Assembly: GCF_001767295.1 (NCBI RefSeq)
Contig: NZ_CP014944.1
Coordinates: 868,001-932,000 of the forward strand
Direction of reading: 5' to 3'
Length of the DNA stretch: 64,000 bases
Source: Colwellia sp. PAMC 20917
GTDB lineage: Bacteria; Pseudomonadota; Gammaproteobacteria; Enterobacterales; Alteromonadaceae
Both the position numbers and the translations under genes were made by a program. How positions within the stretch are numbered: position 1 is the first letter of the stretch; every line of letters begins with the position of its first letter. The notes beneath the pieces were generated by a model, which saw only the letters and a list, made by a program, of their open reading frames with translations, was not told where the DNA came from and did not search any database. This document shows, piece after piece, positions 58,978 through 64,000 of the stretch.

Positions 58978-59616
58978 TTATTTATCTAATCGTTCTGTTA
59001 ATATGGAGTCAACTAATCCATATTCAACCGCACTTTCTGCACTTAGGAAGTTGTCACGGTCGGTGTCATGAGAAACTTTCTCTAATGACTGACCTGTATG
59101 CTCGGCCATTAAAGTATTCAATTTAGTTTTAATATAAAGAATTTCTTTCGCATGAATTTCAAAGTCAGATGCTTGACCTTGGAAACCACCAAGTGGCTGA
59201 TGAATCATCACACGGGCATTAGGTAGACAGTAACGTTTACCTTTTTCACCGCCTGACAATAAGAATGCGCCCATGCTAGCCGCCTGACCAATACATACTG
59301 TACTAATGTTTGGCTTAATAAACTTCATCGTATCGTAAATAGCCATACCTGCAGTTACCGAACCGCCAGGTGAATTAATATATAAGTATATATCTTTATC
59401 AGGACTTTCAGACTCAAGGAATAATAACTGAGCAACAATCAAATTAGCCATGTGATCTTCAACTTGACCACACAAGAAAATAACACGCTCTTTTAAAAGT
59501 CTTGAATAAATATCGAACGAGCGCTCACCCTTAGGTGTTTGCTCAATAACCATTGGCACTAAAGCACTATCGATAGTGCTGGTGATTTTCTGAGAATTAT
59601 TTTGAGAAGTAAACAA
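58978..59616 (-). CDS. clpP: ClpP peptidase subunit
   Basis: The product has 212 aa. The catalytic Ser is in [14 protein letters not shown], the His in [14 protein letters not shown] and the Asp lies in the [11 protein letters not shown] block. The family N-terminal [20 protein letters not shown] is complete. Two heptamers form the degradation chamber for ClpX (or ClpA). It starts at TTG (59616), with aagga about eight bases upstream, and is followed by clpX after 80 bases, so the two are very likely co-transcribed. Confidence 0.96.
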   Translation of the reverse strand: MFTSQNNSQKITSTIDSALVPMVIEQTPKGERSFDIYSRLLKERVIFLCGQVEDHMANLIVAQLLFLESESPDKDIYLYINSPGGSVTAGMAIYDTMKFIKPNISTVCIGQAASMGAFLLSGGEKGKRYCLPNARVMIHQPLGGFQGQASDFEIHAKEILYIKTKLNTLMAEHTGQSLEKVSHDTDRDNFLSAESAVEYGLVDSILTERLDK

Positions 59617-59636
59617 CTAAAATTTCCTTTCTATAT

Positions 59637-59670
59637 AAAAAATGGCTCGTATGTCCCCATACCAGCCATT
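59637..59670 (-). terminator. Rho-independent terminator between tig and clpP
   Basis: The stem aatggct-c-gtatg / catac-c-agccatt (12 bp with a C.C mismatch, loop of 4) at 59641-59670 is followed leftward by TTTTATAT. It lies between tig and clpP and overlaps the clpP -10 region. Confidence 0.8.
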
Positions 59671-59696
59671 TAAGCGATTGCTTGACATAATGTCAA
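59668..59696 (-). promoter_or_regulatory. Sigma-70-type promoter of clpP
   Basis: Reading leftward: TTGACA (59691-59696), a 17-base spacer and TTAAAT (59668-59673), with a perfect -35 and four of six at -10. The -35 is one arm of the palindrome ttgaca-taa-tgtcaa (59682-59696). Confidence 0.7.
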
Positions 59697-59815
59697 TCTA
59701 AAAGGTCTACCAATTCACATTTGTTTCACTAAAGTGCTACAAATTTAAGCAAATGGCAGCAACTCAGCCGATTAAGTTTCTTTGCTCAGTGGCAAGAATC
59801 CTAAGAGACTCAGTC

Positions 59816-61123
59816 TTATTTACCTTCTGGATTCATTATATCTTTAAAGCTTGCTTTCTTTTTATTAACTTTTGCGCTTTCAAGTAACAATTCAACAGCT
59901 TGCTCTTCTAATGCAACATTCTGCATTTGTTGGTTAAGCTCTTTGTTTGTTGCGTAGTACTCGATAACTTCTTTTGGATCTTCGTAAGCTGATGCGGCTG
60001 ATGCAATTAATTCGTTAACTTTGTTTTCGTCAACTTTTAATTCATTAACTTTGATCACTTCACCTAGTAACAAACCAACTTTAACACGGCGTTTAGCTTG
60101 CTCTTCAAACATATCAGCTGGAAGCTCTGGCATGTTATTAGGATCCATTTGACCCGCAAAACGTTGCATTGCTTGCTTACGTAAAACGTCAATTTCTTGA
60201 GCGATTAACGCTTTAGGAATTTCAACATCGTTAGCAGCTAATAAGCCTTCGATTACTTGCTCTTTAACTTTAGCTTTAACCGCTTGGGTTAACTCACGAG
60301 TCATGTTAGTGCTTACTTCAGTGCGTAATGCTTCTACGCCACCTTCTTGAACACCAAACAATTTAGCAAAATCTTCATCGATTGTTGGTAATACTGGACC
60401 TTCAGTTTTATGAAGAACGATATCAAACTCTGCTTCTTTACCTTTTAGGTTTTCAGCATGGTAATCATCAGGGAAAGTCACTTTAATTGTTTTTTCATCG
60501 CCAGCTTTCATGCCAGTAATTTCTTTTTCAAAACCTGGGATCATGCGACCAGCGCCTAATTCAAGTTCGAAATCTTTAGCTTCGCCGCCTTCAAAAACTT
60601 CACCGTCAACACGGCCAGTAAAATCTAAAACAAGTTTGTCACCGGCTTTAGTTTTACGCTTGTTTTCTTTCCACGTTTTATGTTGATTCTGTAATGTAAT
60701 AAACATTTCATCTAAATCAGCATCTGTAACTTCAACGTCAGGACGTTCAACGTTAATTGAATCTAAGCCCGTTAAAGCAACATCAGGGTAAACTTCAAAA
60801 GTAGCTTCGAATTCTAGCGCTTTGCCGTCTTCATTGCTTTTAGCAATAAAACTTGGACGACCAGCTGGATTCATTTTTTCTGCAACAATTGCATCAACAA
60901 AGTTACGTTGCATTAATTCGCCAGCAACTTCTTGACGAACTGATTGACCGTAACGCTTTTGGATAACAGTCGCAGGAACTTTACCTGGACGGAAACCATT
61001 AATTCGCTGGGTTTTTGATATGTGACGAAGACGGTTTTTAACTTCTACATCTACTGATTCTGCAGGAACAGAAATAGTTAACTTACGTTCCAAACCTTGT
61101 GTAGTCTCTACTGAAACTTGCAT
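59816..61123 (-). CDS. tig: Trigger factor
   Basis: The product has 435 aa, usual size 432. The ribosome-binding domain carries the signature [16 protein letters not shown] (with GFRPGK). The FKBP-type PPIase domain spans about 150-245 ([33 protein letters not shown]). The C-terminal helical chaperone region follows. It binds at the ribosome exit tunnel and shields nascent chains. It is the first gene of the tig-clpP-clpX-lon block and lies downstream of the tRNA cluster on the same strand. Confidence 0.96.
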   Translation of the reverse strand: MQVSVETTQGLERKLTISVPAESVDVEVKNRLRHISKTQRINGFRPGKVPATVIQKRYGQSVRQEVAGELMQRNFVDAIVAEKMNPAGRPSFIAKSNEDGKALEFEATFEVYPDVALTGLDSINVERPDVEVTDADLDEMFITLQNQHKTWKENKRKTKAGDKLVLDFTGRVDGEVFEGGEAKDFELELGAGRMIPGFEKEITGMKAGDEKTIKVTFPDDYHAENLKGKEAEFDIVLHKTEGPVLPTIDEDFAKLFGVQEGGVEALRTEVSTNMTRELTQAVKAKVKEQVIEGLLAANDVEIPKALIAQEIDVLRKQAMQRFAGQMDPNNMPELPADMFEEQAKRRVKVGLLLGEVIKVNELKVDENKVNELIASAASAYEDPKEVIEYYATNKELNQQMQNVALEEQAVELLLESAKVNKKKASFKDIMNPEGK

Positions 61124-61585
61124 TTTAATACCTCAAAACTTAGCGTTTTAGTAACGCTTTCAATAACACAACTACTTCACAGCTTAATTAGCCAAAGAGT
61201 GTGACGTTTGTAGCCCTATAACCAACGCTACAGAAGCCCGAAAAATCAGAGTAAATACCAACACTAATAAATAGTTCCTCGCTCAGCGAGGTTTAAAAGG
61301 CATGATATAGACCTAGATTTTAAAATAATGACGCGAAATTATAGCGATGCTTGATATAAGAGTCGACCCTTTAATGACGTTATTTTTGACTTATTTTTTA
61401 AATGGGTGATAAAACGAGTAAAAACAGTGTGTGCTGACTTCATTTAAATGTAATAAATTAAATTTAAAGTGCATTAAAATTGGTGTAGCTGATAGTTAAA
61501 GAGTTGTTCTAGATTAAATTTATGATATGTAAATAGAAGTGTATAACGGGAGATGAAAAAGATAAAAGGCATATAAAATAAGAAG
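61124..61585. other. Intergenic stretch between the tRNA cluster and tig
   Basis: A 462-bp gap that should hold the tig promoter and the end of the tRNA transcript. The only hairpin found is cctcgc-tca-gcgagg (61277-61291), perhaps the tRNA transcript end; it lacks a T run. No coding frame is convincing. Confidence 0.5.
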
Positions 61586-61662
61586 TGGTCGGTGATGCAA
61601 GATTCGAACTTGCGACCCCTTGGACCCAAACCAAGTGCGCTACCAAGCTGCGCTAATCACCG
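61586..61662 (-). tRNA. tRNA-Pro (anticodon TGG), distal copy
   Basis: 77 nt including an encoded CCA. The leftward strand reads CGGTGATTAGCGCAGCTTGG at the 5' end, an anticodon loop with TTTGGGT (anticodon TGG), the T arm GTTCGAATC and ends ACCGACCA. It is identical over its full length to the copy at 61938-62014. Confidence 0.95.
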
Positions 61663-61719
61663 ACATTTTCTACTTAACCTACTTACTACAATATTTCATC
61701 ACCATTTCTTGAGAAAAAA

Positions 61720-61795
61720 TGGGGTGGCTAAAGGGACTTGAACCCTCGACAACCGGAATCACAATCCGGGGCTCTACCAACTGAGCTATAGCCAC
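61720..61795 (-). tRNA. tRNA-His (anticodon GTG)
   Basis: 76 nt including CCA. It starts GTGGCTATAGCTCAGTTGG, the anticodon loop is TTGTGAT (GTG) and it ends GCCACCCCA. The extra 5' G of tRNA-His is encoded as usual. Confidence 0.95.
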
Positions 61796-61812
61796 CATTG
61801 TAAAATACTGTT

Positions 61813-61889
<77 letters not shown>

Positions 61890-61937
61890 ACATTACCTAC
61901 AGGCCAAATTTTTAGTTATTAAAAATAATTAAAAAAG

Positions 61938-62014
61938 TGGTCGGTGATGCAAGATTCGAACTTGCGACCCCTTGGACCCAAACCAAGTGCGCTACCAAGC
62001 TGCGCTAATCACCG
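61938..62014 (-). tRNA. tRNA-Pro (anticodon TGG), promoter-proximal copy
   Basis: 77 nt including CCA, identical to the copy at 61586-61662. First gene of the Pro-Arg-His-Pro transcript, read leftward. Confidence 0.95.
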
Positions 62015-62367
62015 ATATGTACTGCGTTTAAAAGAACTAAAAATATGCCCCTTTCAACGGATGCGGATATTACCTAGTTGCCTGAGTCCCGTCAAACCTT
62101 TTTTATAAAAAAATAACCGTTTGCTCACTTTTAAAACAAGCCGCTTGATAATCAGCACTTATTGCCTATAAATATAGCAACTCTTCAATTATCAATAAAT
62201 TCAGTTTTTGGCATACTTGATAAGCGTATATTTTATTTTTAAATCTTCATTTGACGATATATTACCGAATAAAAGACCATTTATAAGAACAGTAGCTATA
62301 ACAGTCCAGGTTTTTATGCGAAAATAGTGTCGTTTTTCATCATTTAACTAAGTTAATAGAAACTATC
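62015..62367. other. Divergent intergenic region between the tRNA cluster and folD
   Basis: 353 bp. It contains the strong tRNA promoter at 62067-62095. The folD promoter must lie to the right, but I could not assign its boxes; no coding frame is visible. Confidence 0.55.
62067..62095 (-). promoter_or_regulatory. Promoter of the tRNA cluster
   Basis: Reading leftward: TTGACG (62090-62095), a 17-base spacer and TAATAT (62067-62072), then the GC-rich stretch CCGCATCCG typical of stringently controlled stable-RNA promoters. The first tRNA starts about 52 bases further. Confidence 0.8.
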
Positions 62368-63219
62368 ATGACAGCAACTCTTATAGACGGTAAATATATT
62401 GCTCAGCAGCTTAGGCTCTCAGTAAAAGAAAAAGTAGCAGTACGCGTTAAAAATGGCTTACGACCTCCCGGGCTAGCCGTGATATTAGTCGGCTCAGATC
62501 CTGCTTCACAAGTTTATGTTGGTAGTAAGCGTAAAGCATGTGAAGAAGTTGGTTTTCTTTCTCGCTCATATGATCTGCCCCCAACAACCACTCAAGCTGA
62601 ATTATTTACTTTAATTGATGAATTAAATAATGACGAAAATATTGATGGTATTCTTGTTCAGCTCCCTTTACCAAAAGGTTTAGATGCTAATTTAATTATC
62701 GAGCATATTAACCCTTTAAAAGATGTTGATGGCTTCCACCCATTCAACGTCGGCAAACTAGCACTTCGTCAACCAGGATTGCGCCCCTGTACACCTAAGG
62801 GCATTATCAAGCTGATAGAGACTACCGGTATAGACCCACATGGTTTAGAAGCGGTTATAGTCGGTGCTTCAAATATTGTTGGTCGTCCAATGACATTAGA
62901 ACTATTACTGGCCGGTTGCACAGTAACCACCACGCATAGATTCACTAAAAATCTTGAAGATAAAATACGTAACGCTGACTTACTTGTTGTGGCCGTAGGA
63001 AAACCTGAGTTCATTCCTGGAGAATGGATTAAGGCTGGCGCTATTGTTATTGATGTGGGGATTAACCGTTTGGACAATGGCAAACTTGTTGGTGATGTCG
63101 GTTTTGATGTAGCTCAAACGAAAGCCGCTTACATTACGCCCGTACCTGGCGGCGTAGGCCCAATGACAGTAGCAAGTTTAATCGAGAACACTTTAATAGC
63201 TTGTGAAGAATTTCACTAA
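62368..63219 (+). CDS. folD: Bifunctional FolD (methylene-THF dehydrogenase/cyclohydrolase)
   Basis: The product has 283 aa. Substrate-site residues are in [20 protein letters not shown] (Tyr and Lys of the Y-x3-K pair), [10 protein letters not shown] is the second signature, and the NADP site is [12 protein letters not shown]. The third, [18 protein letters not shown], closes the domain. It interconverts 5,10-methylene-, methenyl- and 10-formyl-tetrahydrofolate in one-carbon metabolism. It faces away from the tRNA cluster; a glutathione peroxidase gene follows after 32 bases and may be co-transcribed. Confidence 0.96.
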   Translation: MTATLIDGKYIAQQLRLSVKEKVAVRVKNGLRPPGLAVILVGSDPASQVYVGSKRKACEEVGFLSRSYDLPPTTTQAELFTLIDELNNDENIDGILVQLPLPKGLDANLIIEHINPLKDVDGFHPFNVGKLALRQPGLRPCTPKGIIKLIETTGIDPHGLEAVIVGASNIVGRPMTLELLLAGCTVTTTHRFTKNLEDKIRNADLLVVAVGKPEFIPGEWIKAGAIVIDVGINRLDNGKLVGDVGFDVAQTKAAYITPVPGGVGPMTVASLIENTLIACEEFH

Positions 63220-63251
63220 ATTTTAAGCCGCTTAATATAAAGGAATAATCA

Positions 63252-63740
63252 ATGTCTGACGCTATTTATCAGTTTAATGCGCTGAACAATAAAAAAGAAA
63301 CCGTTGAGTTGAAAGACTACCAAGGTAAGGTAATGCTTATTGTAAATACGGCAAGTGCCTGCGGATTTACGCCTCAATATGAAGGCTTACAATCACTTTA
63401 CAGTCAGTATCAAACACAAGGTTTAGCGGTTTTAGCTTTTCCTTGTAATCAGTTTAAGCAACAAGAAAAAGGCAGTAATGAGGAAATACAGCAGTTTTGT
63501 GATCTAACGTTTAATATCAAATTCCCATTATTTGATAAAATTGACGTCAATGGCGACAACACTCACCCTCTTTTTACCTTTTTAAAGGCACAAGCACCTG
63601 GAATACTAGGTTCTAAGAGCATCAAGTGGAATTTCACTAAGTTTTTAGTGAACAAAAAAGGCCAAGTGGTTAAACGCTATGCGCCAACCACTAAACCAAC
63701 TAGCATTAAAGCGGATATAGAAAAATTACTCGCTGAGTAA
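63252..63740 (+). CDS. Glutathione peroxidase family protein (BtuE/GPx-like)
   Basis: The product has 162 aa. The active-site Cys37 is in NTASACGFTPQYEGL, a Gln follows in FPCNQFKQQEKG and the Trp is in KWNFTKFLV, the usual C-Q-W set. Cys replaces selenocysteine, as in bacterial members such as BtuE, which mostly use thioredoxin rather than glutathione. It reduces peroxides in the cytoplasm. An aaggaa ribosome-binding site precedes the ATG, and folD ends 32 bases upstream. Confidence 0.92.
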   Translation: MSDAIYQFNALNNKKETVELKDYQGKVMLIVNTASACGFTPQYEGLQSLYSQYQTQGLAVLAFPCNQFKQQEKGSNEEIQQFCDLTFNIKFPLFDKIDVNGDNTHPLFTFLKAQAPGILGSKSIKWNFTKFLVNKKGQVVKRYAPTTKPTSIKADIEKLLAE

Positions 63741-63782
63741 CTTATAATGAGCAGCCAAAAAGTGTTGGCTGCTCTTATTATC

Positions 63783-64000
63783 TTATTGAGCTTTTGCTAC
63801 TTTTAACATTTCAAGGTTACTGGCAATATCTTCTGCCGCTGTTCTTGGCGAAATATCATCATCTATTTTCAAGATTTTACCTTCTTTAGAAATATAAAAT
63901 GTCACACGACTAGCAACCTGCATCATATTCAACACATCGTAGGCTTTTGCAGTCGCTTTTGTCGGATCGCTTAACATCGGAAAATCTGCGCCGGTTTTCT
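63783..64000 (-). CDS. Peroxiredoxin-type thiol peroxidase, C-terminal part (cut by window edge)
   Basis: The last 72 codons of a leftward gene whose start is beyond the window. The visible part reads KTGADFPMLSDPTKATAKAY and RVTFYISKEGKILKIDDDIS, the second half of an AhpC/TSA (redoxin) fold, where FPMLSDP and the VTFYIxxxGKI strand are common. The N-terminal peroxidatic Cys cannot be seen. It converges on the glutathione peroxidase gene, so two peroxide-removing enzymes lie together. Confidence 0.7.
   Translation of the reverse strand, partial: KTGADFPMLSDPTKATAKAYDVLNMMQVASRVTFYISKEGKILKIDDDISPRTAAEDIASNLEMLKVAKAQ

Overview
The window looks like chromosome of a marine gammaproteobacterium of the order Alteromonadales, most likely Colwellia or a close relative. 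The evidence is low GC, a tig-clpP-clpX-lon-hupB-ppiD block in the classical gammaproteobacterial order, many periplasmic solute-binding sensors, GlyGly-CTERM and lipoprotein surface proteins, and a marine-polysaccharide locus. This placement is by eye only.

Layout. 1-1091: mobile-element debris, made of an IS1595-type transposase cut by the window edge and an IS200/IS605 TnpA with an in-frame stop before its catalytic tyrosine. 1092-9552: a YadGH-type ABC exporter, a lipoprotein S9 peptidase, a periplasmic catalase-peroxidase (katG) whose 3' end and terminator lie in three tandem copies, a decayed oxyR beside it, and a Bcr/CflA-type efflux pump. 9781-15646: a very large hybrid sensor kinase, a J-domain protein and an rRNA-type methyltransferase. 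15889-24227: a laminarin (beta-1,3-glucan) locus containing a broken GH16 laminarinase, a lipoprotein combining CBM6 with a di-haem oxidoreductase, a GPH-type sugar symporter and a divergent GH3 beta-glucosidase. 24295-35101: a tandem nitrilase-fold protein with degenerate active sites, phospholipase A1, MgtE, an alpha/beta hydrolase, a GST, an AraC regulator, a Bax-like glucosaminidase and a solute-binding protein.

35483-39441: bifunctional glutathionylspermidine synthetase/amidase, a DUF502 membrane protein and a QEGLA-motif putative metallopeptidase, which look like one transcription unit. 39584-44676: a sensor kinase, a REC-REC-HD-GYP response regulator and a solute-binding protein. 44919-52301: a radical SAM protein, a crotonase, an SDR, a VF530 protein, a PfpI-type protein, a Bmt5-like methyltransferase carrying a U1/JAZ-like zinc finger, glycerol kinase and a small methyltransferase. 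The glpK/methyltransferase junction is a tandem duplication. 52436-61123 is the proteostasis block. 61586-62014 holds four tRNA genes (Pro-Arg-His-Pro), followed by folD, a glutathione peroxidase and a peroxiredoxin cut by the window edge.

No CRISPR array, prophage, integron or defence island is visible. The most unusual items are the CBM6/di-haem lipoprotein in the laminarin locus, the doubly degenerate tandem nitrilase, the zinc finger fused to a Bmt5-like methyltransferase, the gss-DUF502-QEGLA cluster, and two separate tandem duplications that copy gene ends with their intergenic DNA. Several genes appear to start at TTG or GTG. For clpX, mgtE, one kinase, one solute-binding protein and the GST I moved the start inward on ribosome-binding-site or family evidence.
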